DNA from: Actinoallomurus purpureus | GTDB taxonomy: Bacteria > Actinomycetota > Actinomycetes > Streptosporangiales > Streptosporangiaceae | Assembly (NCBI RefSeq): GCF_024055795.1 | Contig: NZ_JAMXMY010000017.1 | Coordinates: 124,001 to 188,000 of the forward strand | Direction: 5' to 3' | DNA length: 64,000 bases | Part shown: piece after piece, positions 1 to 7,146 of the stretch | Layout: each line of letters begins with the position of its first letter | How positions within the stretch are numbered: the first letter of the stretch is position 1 | Made by a program: the position numbers and the translations under genes | The notes under the pieces: model-generated | What the model was told of the DNA's origin: nothing | Database searches by the model: none | The model's input: the letters and a program-made list of their open reading frames with translations, nothing else

Positions 1-1
1 G

Positions 2-556
2 GAGACGGTCATCGTCTCGTGCGGGCATCTGGCCGAGGTCCTCCAAGAGCACCTGGCCTCCCACGACCAGCCGGTCGATATCTCCACGGTGGTGGAGACC
101 GAACCGCTCGGACGCGGCGGTGCGCTGAAGTACGCGGGCAAGCATCTACCGACGCCGAGCGGGCCGTGGTACGCCACCAACGGGGACGTGTGGACCCGGT
201 TCTCGCTACGGCAGATGGCCGCCTACCACACCGAACGCGGCGCGACCGCGACGTTGGCGCTGGCGCGGCCCCGCCTGCCGTGGGGGGCGGTCGAGGTCGA
301 CCAGCTCGGTCACATCGTCGATTTCGCCGAGGCACCGCGGCTGCCGTACCCGATCAACGGCGGGATCTACGTGTTCGGCCCCGACATCCTCGACCTGCTG
401 CCGGACAAGGGCGACCACGAACGCACCACCTTCCCCCAACTGGCCAAGCAGCGGCGGCTGGCCGGCTTCGCGATCGAGGGCTACTGGCGTGCGATCGACA
501 CCCACAAAGACATCCAGGAGGCCGCTAAAGAACTCGAAGGCTACCTGAACAAATAA
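2..556 (+). CDS. Sugar-phosphate nucleotidyltransferase, 3' part
   Basis: The frame is open from the first bases of the window, so the N-terminus, including the usual GGxGTR nucleotide-binding loop, lies outside. What remains (about 184 residues) reads like the second half of the NTP_transferase fold: VETEPLGRGGALKYA near residue 30 (the family's ETxPLGTGGAL segment), ATNGDVWTRF (the family's NGD metal site), and NGGIYVFGPDILDLL with EGYWRAIDTHKDIQEA at the end (typical of GDP-mannose and dTDP-glucose pyrophosphorylases). Such enzymes make NDP-sugars from sugar-1-phosphates in the cytoplasm. The sugar cannot be told from this part. The stop is followed by hairpins at 563-609, so it is probably the last gene of its unit. 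Confidence 0.85.
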   Translation, partial: ETVIVSCGHLAEVLQEHLASHDQPVDISTVVETEPLGRGGALKYAGKHLPTPSGPWYATNGDVWTRFSLRQMAAYHTERGATATLALARPRLPWGAVEVDQLGHIVDFAEAPRLPYPINGGIYVFGPDILDLLPDKGDHERTTFPQLAKQRRLAGFAIEGYWRAIDTHKDIQEAAKELEGYLNK

Positions 557-562
557 TGCCTG

Positions 563-609
563 GTCCGTGCAGCGCAATTCCGCACGGACATAAGGCGTTT
601 CCCGCCTTT
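563..609. terminator. Two adjacent hairpins after the nucleotidyltransferase
   Basis: GTCCGTGC (563-570) pairs with GCACGGAC (582-589). Directly after it AAGGCG and CGCCTT form a second short stem, followed by TTAAAT. The position just after a stop codon suggests transcription termination for the plus-strand gene. Confidence 0.5.
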
Positions 610-635
610 AAATAGCATTACCGCCTGGCAATCCC

Positions 636-668
636 GGCGGGCGCTGCCTTGATGACGCAGCACCCGCC
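636..668. terminator. Hairpin between convergent genes
   Basis: GGCGGGCGCTGC (636-647) pairs with GCAGCACCCGCC (657-668) with one mismatch and a 9-nt loop. It lies between the plus-strand nucleotidyltransferase and the minus-strand DUF4192 gene, so it can serve both. Confidence 0.55.
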
Positions 669-703
669 AGGGATCTCCCGACGACGACGTCACCTCGTGC
701 CGG

Positions 704-1690
704 TCAGCTCGCCTCGTCGAGTTGCTCCGGGGTGATGTCGAGCGGCACGGACCAGGGCGGCAGGCCGCTGACGAACAGCTCGTGCAGCAGCCGCGCCATG
801 GAGTAATGCGGGTCGGCGGCCAGCGCCCGGTCCAACGCGAGGTTGGCCAGCGCACCCTCGCCCGCCCGCCAGGCGGCGAACGCCAGCAGGCAGGCCGGCC
901 CGGCGAGGTAGGACTCGGGCACACGGCGCACCACGTCGCGCCACAACCCGATGTGCGCGCCGATCTCACCGTCGTCGATGCGCACCCACGCCTCGTCGCG
1001 AACCCGGAGGTTGACCAGGAGCACACCCAGCCAGGCGACCTCCTCATCAGTCGGCGGATCGCCTCCCGCCCGCGCGCGCTCGATGAGGACCCGCACCAGC
1101 CGCACCCCCTCATCGGCGACGCGGCGCCCCATCTCGCCGCTGCTCCCCTCGGCCCAGGAGACCAGGCGGCGCTCTGCCTGGAGCGCGGCCTGCCGCATCC
1201 GCTCCCCACCGACCGGCGCGATCATCCGCGCCAGCTCGTCGCGGTCCGGCAGTGCGACGAGACCCCCGGCGATGGCGGCCGCGGCCACCGCGCTGCCGCG
1301 CACGTCGACGAACGTGCCCTCCGGCGGGCAGCAGGCCGGGTCGGTGCACAGGTAGGACCAGTAGCGGGCGTCCTCGACGCGCAACACCTCGCGCAGCCGC
1401 ACACCCTCGCTGGCGAGGCGGTCGCCGACCCGCTCGACGACGGGCGTCACCCGCGCGCCCGGACCGTAACCGGCGAGGATGACATCCTCAGGCCGGCGCC
1501 GCGTGATGAGCTCGGTGACATGGTCGAGGAGCGCATCCGAGGCCGTTAAGTCCAGCCGGATCGCGTATGTGCCGTCTGCGCCGCCGCAACACAGCACGAC
1601 GACGCTGTCGGTGGGATGGAAGCCGACGAGGTAGGGGATGGCGGCGACGACGTCGGCGGGCGACCGGAGCCGCAAGGTGTTCGCTCTCAT
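704..1690 (-). CDS. DUF4192 domain-containing protein
   Basis: 328 residues. I chose ATG 1690 because the protein then begins MRANTLRLRSPADVVAAIPY, the usual start of DUF4192 proteins; the frame stays open far upstream only through unrelated IS sequence. The segment LVGFHPTDSVVVL (about residues 21-33) is the family hallmark. The middle holds an arginine-rich helical part, and the C-terminal half (LALDRALAADPHYSMARLLHELF) resembles a tetratricopeptide-like helix pair. The family is common in actinobacteria and has no established biochemical role, so none is claimed. A truncated transposase fragment ends about 70 bp upstream of its start and may have displaced its native promoter. Confidence 0.85.
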   Translation of the reverse strand: MRANTLRLRSPADVVAAIPYLVGFHPTDSVVVLCCGGADGTYAIRLDLTASDALLDHVTELITRRRPEDVILAGYGPGARVTPVVERVGDRLASEGVRLREVLRVEDARYWSYLCTDPACCPPEGTFVDVRGSAVAAAAIAGGLVALPDRDELARMIAPVGGERMRQAALQAERRLVSWAEGSSGEMGRRVADEGVRLVRVLIERARAGGDPPTDEEVAWLGVLLVNLRVRDEAWVRIDDGEIGAHIGLWRDVVRRVPESYLAGPACLLAFAAWRAGEGALANLALDRALAADPHYSMARLLHELFVSGLPPWSVPLDITPEQLDEAS

Positions 1691-1762
1691 GGCCACGAGC
1701 CTCTCGCGCTCCGCCGCGCCCCGGCAGCCCCCGCTGAAGATCTGTGGAAAACCGTGCGTCCC

Positions 1763-1886
1763 GGTACGCCGCGTGGCGTTCGGTGAGGGTCTTGTTCCAC
1801 ACCAGGCGCACACACCCGAACGTGCGGCTGAAAACCGCTGCTTGTTCGGGGCCGGGGTAGGCCCGGCACTTGTACGCCGTCCGCAT
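1763..1886 (-). pseudogene. tnpB fragment, about 41 N-terminal codons
   Basis: Starts MRTAYKCRAYPGPEQAAVFS, identical to the intact TnpB at 5422-6630 through residue 41 (ERHAAY), then continues into unrelated sequence. All RuvC catalytic residues are missing. An upstream in-frame GTG three codons earlier is also possible as start. Non-functional remnant. Confidence 0.85.
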
Positions 1887-2041
1887 GACCGACACCTTAC
1901 AACTGTCGCGCTCCCATGTAAGTCGAATGACCGTATGTCGGCGGACTCCGTTCTCAGGCCGTCCCGGCTACGCCGGGCCGCTCCTGACGGAGCCCGGATT
2001 CCTCCCCGGCCTGAAGGCCAGGGCATCCTCCGGAGGACTAG
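1763..2041 (-). mobile_element. Truncated IS200/IS605-type solo-tnpB element, left end only
   Basis: This 279-nt stretch, read on the minus strand, matches the left end of the intact element at 5267-6691 with about 95% identity by eye. Matching covers the left-end hairpin, the tnpB leader and the first codons of tnpB. It starts with CTAG directly after TTCAC (minus strand; 2042-2046), as the intact copy does. Similarity stops abruptly near 1763, in the codons after HAAY, where unrelated sequence upstream of the DUF4192 gene begins. No right end is present, so this copy cannot move as it stands. Confidence 0.85.
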
Positions 2042-2163
2042 GTGAAGCCGGTTCGACGGCGGCCGGTGCCTCCAGCCACCGCCCTCCTCGGACGCAGGGT
2101 CCTTCTGTGGACGACTCTTCCTTCCCCGACCCGAACGTCTTGGGGCCGAGACGCCGGGCCCGG

Positions 2164-2601
2164 TCACCGGCCCGGCAGGCGCGTCGTGACCTCCTGGAGG
2201 AACCAGCCGTTGCCGTCCGGGTCGCTGAACGAGGCGAACGACCCGTAGCTCGCACGGTCCGGATCCGGGCCGGGGACCCGCCCCTGGGTCTCGGCGTGGT
2301 GGAACACGCCACCCGCGTCGTGGAACGTCTCGCTGATCTCGACGCCACGGCCGGCCAGCTCGGCCCGGGCCGCCTCAATGTCGGTCACCACCAGGTGCAG
2401 GCCCTGCGCCGAGCCCGGTGCGGCCGAGGTGATGCCGGTGCCGAAGATGATCGAGCACGCCGACCCGGGCGGTGTCAGCTGCACCACCCGGAAATCCTCC
2501 CCGGTGGCGAAGTCGGCGTCCTCTCGCCAGCCCAGCTCCTGGTAGAAGTTCTTGGCCCGGTCCACGTCGGCGACGGGCAGCACGACGACCTCAAGCTTCA
2601 T
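2164..2601 (-). CDS. VOC-family (glyoxalase/bleomycin-resistance fold) protein
   Basis: 145 residues from ATG 2601 (MKLEVVVLPVADVDRAKNFY). The first beta-alpha unit is the standard VOC start, with FYQELGWREDADF following, and the end PDGNGWFLQEVTTRLPG is the typical second-half metal-site strand, with Glu in the FLQE position. In the family, paired beta-alpha-beta-beta-beta modules form a metal site for dioxygenases, isomerases or drug-binding proteins; the substrate here is not evident. A GGGGGAG ribosome site stands upstream and would also fit GTG two codons earlier (about 11 nt spacing). It stands alone; downstream on its strand is the inserted IS fragment. Confidence 0.85.
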   Translation of the reverse strand: MKLEVVVLPVADVDRAKNFYQELGWREDADFATGEDFRVVQLTPPGSACSIIFGTGITSAAPGSAQGLHLVVTDIEAARAELAGRGVEISETFHDAGGVFHHAETQGRVPGPDPDRASYGSFASFSDPDGNGWFLQEVTTRLPGR

Positions 2602-2734
2602 GTCCACGATTTCTACTTCTCCCCCTTGTTGGTGATCTGTGCCATCGCCTCCGGCTCCTGTCCCACCGGGGGCTGGTCCCGCCATCCACCCTCACGCCAC
2701 CCATCGCCAAGGCGCGGCCAAGTCTCAGCAACGA

Positions 2735-3451
2735 TCAAGCCGCGTGCGTCGGTGATTCGACGGCATCGGCCCGCGCGCGGGCGACGATCCGGCCGCGGTC
2801 CGAGTCCGGGAAGCGGTCGAGCATCGTGCGCAGCGTTCCGGCGTCGACGTCGGCGCCGAAAGGATCCGTGCCCGGTTCGAGCCGCACGCCCTCGGCCAGG
2901 GGGCCGGCGACGACGGGGTCGAAGCCGAACGCGTCGACGAGGCGCGCGACGGTGGCGAGGTCGTCCGGGTGGTCGCCGGCGATCGCGATGGCCTTGCGTC
3001 CGGGCGTCCCGGCGGGGCGGGCCTCGTCCTCGAGGTCGTGGTAACCCATATGGTTGAACGCCTTCACCACGCGGGAGCCGTCAAGGAAATCCTGGACGAT
3101 CTCGCTGGAGGACGTGCGCGGGTCGGTGAGGTCGGCGCGGACGCCGTCGACCTCCCACCAGTAGTTCATCGCGTCGATGACGAGTTTGCCGCGCAGCGCC
3201 TCGGCGGGGATGCCGCGGTACTTGCCGAGCGGGAGGGCGAGGATCGCCACGTCCGCCCGGGCGGCGGCGTCCGCCGCGGTGACCGCGACCGCGCCGGGCG
3301 CGAGGACCTCGACCGTGAGGGCGATGTCGGCGGGATCGCCGGATCCGGCGATGAGCACCCGATGGCCCGCGGCCAGGGCGAGTCGTGCGAGGACGGTGCC
3401 GACCTTCCCGGCGCCGAGGATGCCGATCGGGTGAACGTCCGCGTTGTCCAT
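2735..3451 (-). CDS. NADPH-dependent F420 reductase-like NAD(P)-binding protein
   Basis: About 238 residues. An N-terminal Rossmann motif [16 protein letters not shown] is followed by HRVLIAGSG, and the middle holds [19 protein letters not shown], a segment typical of the F420_oxidored family (NADPH:F420 reductase and relatives). Such proteins pass hydride between NADPH and coenzyme F420 in the cytoplasm. I chose ATG 3451 because GGAG stands 5 nt before it; GTG 3466 is an in-frame alternative but has the ribosome site inside the coding part. It lies 19 nt downstream of a luciferase-like monooxygenase gene that may use the same cofactor or FMNH2, so the two are probably one operon controlled by the divergent MarR gene. 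Confidence 0.82.
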   Translation of the reverse strand: MDNADVHPIGILGAGKVGTVLARLALAAGHRVLIAGSGDPADIALTVEVLAPGAVAVTAADAAARADVAILALPLGKYRGIPAEALRGKLVIDAMNYWWEVDGVRADLTDPRTSSSEIVQDFLDGSRVVKAFNHMGYHDLEDEARPAGTPGRKAIAIAGDHPDDLATVARLVDAFGFDPVVAGPLAEGVRLEPGTDPFGADVDAGTLRTMLDRFPDSDRGRIVARARADAVESPTHAA

Positions 3452-3470
3452 GTTCTCTCCGTTCACGACG

Positions 3471-4502
3471 TCAGCCCGCCAGCATGTCGCGGACCATCGG
3501 GATGACCTTCGTGCCGTAGAGCTCCACGGCCCGCAGGCGCGCGCCGGCCGCCTGCGTACCGCCGGTGTAGATGAGGTCGAATCGGCCGACGCCGAGGCTT
3601 GCGACCGCGCGGGCGATCTTGCGCGCGACCGTCTCGGGCGAGCCGATGTAGAGCGAGCCGTGCTCGATCTCGGCGTCGTACTCCTCGCGCCGGATCGGCG
3701 GCCAGCCGCGCAGCGCGCCGATACGGTCGCGGATGACGCGGTAGCCCGGCCAGTGCAGCTCCCTGGCCTCCTGATCCGTGTCGGCGATGAAGCCCGGCGA
3801 GTGCATCCCGACCGGATGCGCGGTCGTGCCGAACTGCGCGGCGGCGCGCCGGTAGAGCTCGATATGGGCGGCGAAGCGGTCAGGTGCGCCGCCGATGATG
3901 GCGAGCATGAGCGGAAGGCCGTGGCGCGCGGTGCGGACCACCGACTGCGGCGAGCCCCCCACGCCGATCCAGGTGGTCAGGCGCCCGGACTCGGTCTTGG
4001 GGAAGACGTCGGCGTTCTCGAGCGGGGCCCGTACCGTGCCCTTCCAGGTGACGGGCTTCTCGTCGAGCAGCCGGACGAACAGCTCGGCCTTCTCCTCGAA
4101 CAGCACGTCGTAGTCCGCCAGGTCGTAACCGAACAGCGGGAACGACTCCGTGAAGGAGCCGCGTCCGAGGATGACCTCGGCCCGTCCGTTCGAGAGGGCG
4201 TCGACGGTCGCGAAGCGCTGGAACACCCGGACCGGGTCGTCTGAGCTCAACACGGTCACGCCCGAGGCGAGCCGGATGCGGGAGGTACGCGTGGCGATGC
4301 CGGCGAGCACGGTCTCCGGGGTGGAGATCGCGTACTCGGGGCGGTGGTGCTCGCCGAGGGCGATGACGTCCACGCCGAGCTCGTCGGCGAGGACGGCCTC
4401 GTCCATGACCTGCCGGATCGCCGCGGCGTACGAGAGGAGGGCGCCGGAGTCGTCCTCCGGGATGTCGCCGAAAGTGTCGAGGCCGAATTCGAGGTCAGAC
4501 AT
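3471..4502 (-). CDS. LLM-class flavin- or F420-dependent oxidoreductase
   Basis: 343 residues, the usual length for bacterial luciferase-like monooxygenases. Signs of the TIM-barrel family: [17 protein letters not shown] (about 43-59), [33 protein letters not shown], and the C-terminal [23 protein letters not shown], the substrate/flavin-domain signature. Members oxidise small molecules with FMNH2 or with F420. The adjacent F420-reductase-like gene favours F420 but does not prove it. Its start faces the MarR gene across 95 nt with two palindromic operators, so MarR control in response to a xenobiotic ligand is likely. Confidence 0.87.
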   Translation of the reverse strand: MSDLEFGLDTFGDIPEDDSGALLSYAAAIRQVMDEAVLADELGVDVIALGEHHRPEYAISTPETVLAGIATRTSRIRLASGVTVLSSDDPVRVFQRFATVDALSNGRAEVILGRGSFTESFPLFGYDLADYDVLFEEKAELFVRLLDEKPVTWKGTVRAPLENADVFPKTESGRLTTWIGVGGSPQSVVRTARHGLPLMLAIIGGAPDRFAAHIELYRRAAAQFGTTAHPVGMHSPGFIADTDQEARELHWPGYRVIRDRIGALRGWPPIRREEYDAEIEHGSLYIGSPETVARKIARAVASLGVGRFDLIYTGGTQAAGARLRAVELYGTKVIPMVRDMLAG

Positions 4503-4544
4503 GGAAGGGCTCCCTTGGTCGGGCGCGGACGCCCGTCCGAGATG

Positions 4545-4585
4545 ATTGATGCGTCAATTATGTACGATGTGGTTGACGTGTCAAT
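4545..4585. promoter_or_regulatory. Twin palindromic operators between LLM and marR genes
   Basis: TTGATGCGTCAA (4546-4557) and TTGACGTGTCAA (4573-4584) share the pattern TTGAYRYRTCAA with centres 27 nt apart. Such TTGA-TCAA palindromes are typical of MarR-family operators. Their place in the 95-nt divergent gap suggests that the MarR protein represses both directions, including its own gene, whose AGGAGGG ribosome site follows directly. Confidence 0.75.
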
Positions 4586-4597
4586 CAGGAGGGCCGG

Positions 4598-5083
4598 ATG
4601 ACGGAAAGCACAGACGAGCGACGCAGTGTGTTCCCGACCGTCGAGGAGCTGCGCGTCTGGCGTGACTTCATCGAGACGGCGGAGGCGCTCCGCTCCAACC
4701 TCACGTCGCGGTTGCAGAGCGAGTCCGCGCTGTCGCCGGGCGACTATGCCGTGCTCCTCGCGCTGAGCGAGGCGGACGGGCACCGGCTGCGCTCCTCCGA
4801 ACTGGCCGCCGGTATCGGCTGGGAACGCAGCCGTCTCTCCCACCACCTGGGCCGCATGGAGCGGCGCGGCCTGGTCCGCCGCCAGAACTGCGCCGCCGAC
4901 AACCGAGGCGCGGAGGTCGTGCTCACCGCCGAGGGCGCCGAGGCGTTCCGGCGGGCGTCGATTCCGCACCTGCGCGCGGTCCGGGAGCTGTTCATCGATG
5001 CGCTCACGCCGGAGCAGCTCACCATGGTGGACGAGATCGCCGGGGCACTCCGCGCGCACCTCGGCGCGCCGCGCGACCTCTGA
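4598..5083 (+). CDS. MarR-family transcriptional regulator
   Basis: 161 residues. The winged helix is clear: LSPGDYAVLLALSEADGHRL, then LAAGIGWERSRLSHHLGRME as recognition helix (about 72-91) and RRGLVRRQNCAADNRGAEVV as wing, followed by LTAEGAEAF and a C-terminal dimerisation helix. It is divergent from the LLM/F420-reductase pair, and two matched palindromes lie between. MarR proteins usually repress until a phenolic or other small ligand binds. The single cysteine in the wing (RRQNC) could sense oxidants, but this is only a possibility. Confidence 0.9.
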   Translation: MTESTDERRSVFPTVEELRVWRDFIETAEALRSNLTSRLQSESALSPGDYAVLLALSEADGHRLRSSELAAGIGWERSRLSHHLGRMERRGLVRRQNCAADNRGAEVVLTAEGAEAFRRASIPHLRAVRELFIDALTPEQLTMVDEIAGALRAHLGAPRDL

Positions 5084-5173
5084 TCGGCGGCCCCCGACGA
5101 CTTCACCGACGCCCTCGAACGCGACGCGGCCCGCGACAGAACCTGACTTCTCCGGCACGGCACACTGAGTCGG

Positions 5174-5266
5174 GTGGAACTACACGAGACCGTACATCTG
5201 TGGGGGCCCACGCCGGGATACCTCAACACGGCGCGCCCGTGTCGTGGTGCCGGACATCGAGTTCAC
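5174..5266 (+). pseudogene. Class-V aminotransferase remnant, 5' part (before IS)
   Basis: From GTG 5174 the frame reads VELHETVHLWGPTPGYLNTA, the usual start of class-V PLP aminotransferases of the EgtE/kynureninase-like group. It then shifts: the next recognisable family segment, VVVPDIEFT, is in another frame at 5241-5266. About 70-80 residues that normally separate the two are missing, so an internal deletion preceded or accompanied decay. The gene is then cut by the tnpB element after TTCAC (5262-5266); the rest resumes at 6692. Confidence 0.75.
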
Positions 5267-6691
5267 CTAGTCCTCCGGAGGATGCCCCGGCCTTCAGGCC
5301 GGGGAGGAATCCGGACTCCGTCAGGAGCGGACCGGCGCAGCCGGGACGGCCTGAGAACGGACTCCACCGACATTCGGTCATTCGACTTACATGGGAGTGT
5401 GACAGTTGTAAGGTGCTGGTCATGCGGACGGCGTACAAGTGCCGGGCCTACCCCGGCCCCGAACAAGCGGCGGTTTTCAGCCGCACGTTCGGGTGTGTGC
5501 GCCTGGTGTGGAACAAGACCCTCACCGAACGCCACGCCGCGTACCACCAGCGAGGCCAGAAGACCTCCTACAAGCAGACCGACGCTGCTTTGACCGGATG
5601 GAAGAAGACCGAGGACCTGGCGTTCCTCTCGGAGGTGTCCTCGGTTCCGCTGCAGCAGACGCTGCGGCACCAGCACGCGGCGTTCGCGAACTTCTTCGCC
5701 GGCCGCACCAAGTACCCGCGGTTCAAGAACCGCAACTCCCGGCAGACCGCGCACTACACCCGCTCGGCGTTCCGCATGAACAACGGCGAACTGTCCATGG
5801 CCAAAACCCGGGCACCGCTGCGGTTCGTGTGGTCCTTCGACGACGTCGAGGTCTCCACGCTCAACCCCACCATGGTCGTCATCTCCCGAGACCCGGACGG
5901 CCGCTGGTACGTCACGTTCGCCGTCGACACCGACGCCCCCGACCCCATCGATGAGGCCGGGCACGCCATCGGCGTCGATCTGGGGATCAAGGACTTCGCG
6001 GTCACCTCCGACGCCGAACGCATCGCCAACCCCCGGCATCTGGAGCGCAAGGCCCGCAACCTGGCCCGCTACCAGCGGCGGATGGCCCGCCGTGAGCGTG
6101 GGAGCATGAACCGGCGTAAGGCCAAGGCGAAGGTCGCCCGCGCCCACCGCAAGGTCCGCAACGCCCGCGCCGACTTCCTGCATCGCGTCAGCACCAACCT
6201 GATCCGCCGGGCGGATGTCATCGTCATCGAAGATCTCGCGGTCAAGAACATGGTGAAGAACCGGAAGCTGGCGCGGGTGATCTCCGATGCGGGGTGGGGG
6301 GAGTTCCGCCGGCAGCTGGAGTACAAGGCCGAACGCGCCGGGCGCACCCTCGTGGTGATCGACCGCTGGTATCCCTCGTCCAAGACCTGCTCGGTGTGCG
6401 GGTACCTGCTCGCGGAGCTGAGTCTTTCCACCCGGCACTGGACGTGTCCGGGCTGCCGCACCCGGCATGACCGGGACATCAACGCGGCCAAGAACATCGT
6501 TGCGGCTGGTCGAGCCGTAGCCGGGCACAACCCCGGTGATGCCTGTGGAGCTGGTGTCAGACGGCAAGGGTCCTCCCTTCCGCAGTCGGCGCTGAAACAG
6601 GAAACCCGCGCTGTGAGGCGCCCGGCCTAAAGGCCGGATCGGCCACACGGCCGATGGGAATCCCCTTTCTTCAGAAGGGGGAGGAAGTCAA
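5267..6691 (+). mobile_element. Solo-tnpB IS200/IS605-group element, intact
   Basis: 1425 bp. The left end begins CTAGTCCTCC directly after TTCAC and carries the perfect hairpin CCCCGGCCT/AGGCCGGGG (5285-5304). The right end is a hairpin of CCCCTT(T)CT with AGAAGGGG, carrying one bulged T as in IS608 ends, followed by GAGGAAG and the closing TCAA (6688-6691). Only tnpB is present; no tnpA Y1 transposase is seen, so movement would need TnpA in trans. The boundaries are fixed independently: removing 5267-6691 rejoins the interrupted aminotransferase frame (..DIEFT-SNLFPW..) without gain or loss. No target duplication, as expected for this group. Confidence 0.88.
5422..6630 (+). CDS. tnpB: TnpB, RNA-guided RuvC nuclease of IS200/IS605 group
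   Basis: 402 residues from ATG 5422 (MRTAYKCRAYPGPEQAAVFS); GTG 5413 is an alternative start. The N-terminal helix-turn-helix and the WED-like part come first, then the RuvC core. Catalytic Asp186 lies in GVDLGIKDF, Glu270 in VIVIEDLAVKNM and Asp352 in RHDRDINAAKNI. A CSVC...CPGC zinc ribbon sits between the last two. All three acidic residues and four cysteines are present, so it looks active. Known relatives use an RNA from their own 3' end to cut DNA next to a motif equal to the insertion target. That restores the element at its old site after excision. The C-terminal tail past the zinc ribbon is long and Gly/Arg-rich, overlapping the likely guide RNA. Confidence 0.92.
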   Translation: MRTAYKCRAYPGPEQAAVFSRTFGCVRLVWNKTLTERHAAYHQRGQKTSYKQTDAALTGWKKTEDLAFLSEVSSVPLQQTLRHQHAAFANFFAGRTKYPRFKNRNSRQTAHYTRSAFRMNNGELSMAKTRAPLRFVWSFDDVEVSTLNPTMVVISRDPDGRWYVTFAVDTDAPDPIDEAGHAIGVDLGIKDFAVTSDAERIANPRHLERKARNLARYQRRMARRERGSMNRRKAKAKVARAHRKVRNARADFLHRVSTNLIRRADVIVIEDLAVKNMVKNRKLARVISDAGWGEFRRQLEYKAERAGRTLVVIDRWYPSSKTCSVCGYLLAELSLSTRHWTCPGCRTRHDRDINAAKNIVAAGRAVAGHNPGDACGAGVRRQGSSLPQSALKQETRAVRRPA

Positions 6692-6711
6692 CTCCAACCT
6701 CTTCCCCTGGC
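6540..6711 (+). ncRNA. Predicted omega (right-end) RNA with guide
   Basis: In studied TnpB systems the guide RNA covers the 3' end of tnpB and the right end of the element and runs 16-20 nt into the flank. Here that predicts a scaffold ending at TCAA (6688-6691) and a guide starting at 6692, CTCCAACCTCTTCCCCTGGC. Paired stems are visible (CGGCCTAAAGGCCG and GGCCACACGGCC near 6623-6655, then the bulged right-end hairpin). The 5' boundary is a guess; the 3' rule is by analogy. Confidence 0.45.
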
Positions 6712-7025
6712 TGGTCCAGGACCTCGACGTACGCACGGTGCCGCTCGAGAAGGTCGCGGACGCCGTCGACGGCCGTACGGCGCTCGTGGCCTTCAGCGTG
6801 GTGCAGTCGGCCACCGGGGAGATCGCGCTGGCCGACCGGTTCCTGGCGGGCCTGGGCCTGCCGCCCACGGGCAGCGCGATCGTGAGCGTCGACGTGCCCG
6901 GAGCCGCCGAGCGGCTCGCGGCAGCGGGAGTGCGCGCCGCCGTACGGGACGGGCGGCTGCGGGCGGCGTTCCACCTGTACACGACGGACGCCGACGTCGA
7001 CCTGGCGCTGAACGCGCTCACCTGA
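6692..7025 (+). pseudogene. Class-V aminotransferase remnant, 3' part (after IS)
   Basis: Continues the frame cut by the element: SNLFPWLVQDLDVRTVPLEK, then VVQSATGEIA, then a jump to RFLAGLGLPPTGSAIVSVDV and the normal C-terminus HLYTTDADVDLALNALT. Between GEIA and RFLAG the family normally has about 150 residues, including the PLP-binding lysine; these are deleted in frame. The product could not bind PLP, even without the IS. The frame can be read from an ATG inside the element (6654), giving 123 residues, but I see no reason to think it is made. Confidence 0.75.
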
Positions 7026-7146
7026 GACGCACATGTCTGACAAAAGGGCCAAACCGACCGCTTAACCGGAACACTGGCCAATGAGCGACAGATGATGCGA
7101 AGGTGACAGAAAGGTTTCGTCTGCTTACGGTGGTGATCGTCGGCGA

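Noticed and set aside
5084-5173. A small gene ending ..FTDALERDAARDRT before the aminotransferase remnant
   Set aside because: The frame looks protein-like for about 20 codons, but there is no start and it runs into the MarR gene end; too short to call.
5267-6691. A tnpA (Y1 transposase) gene within the element
   Set aside because: No frame with the HUH or catalytic Tyr signature exists; the element has tnpB only.
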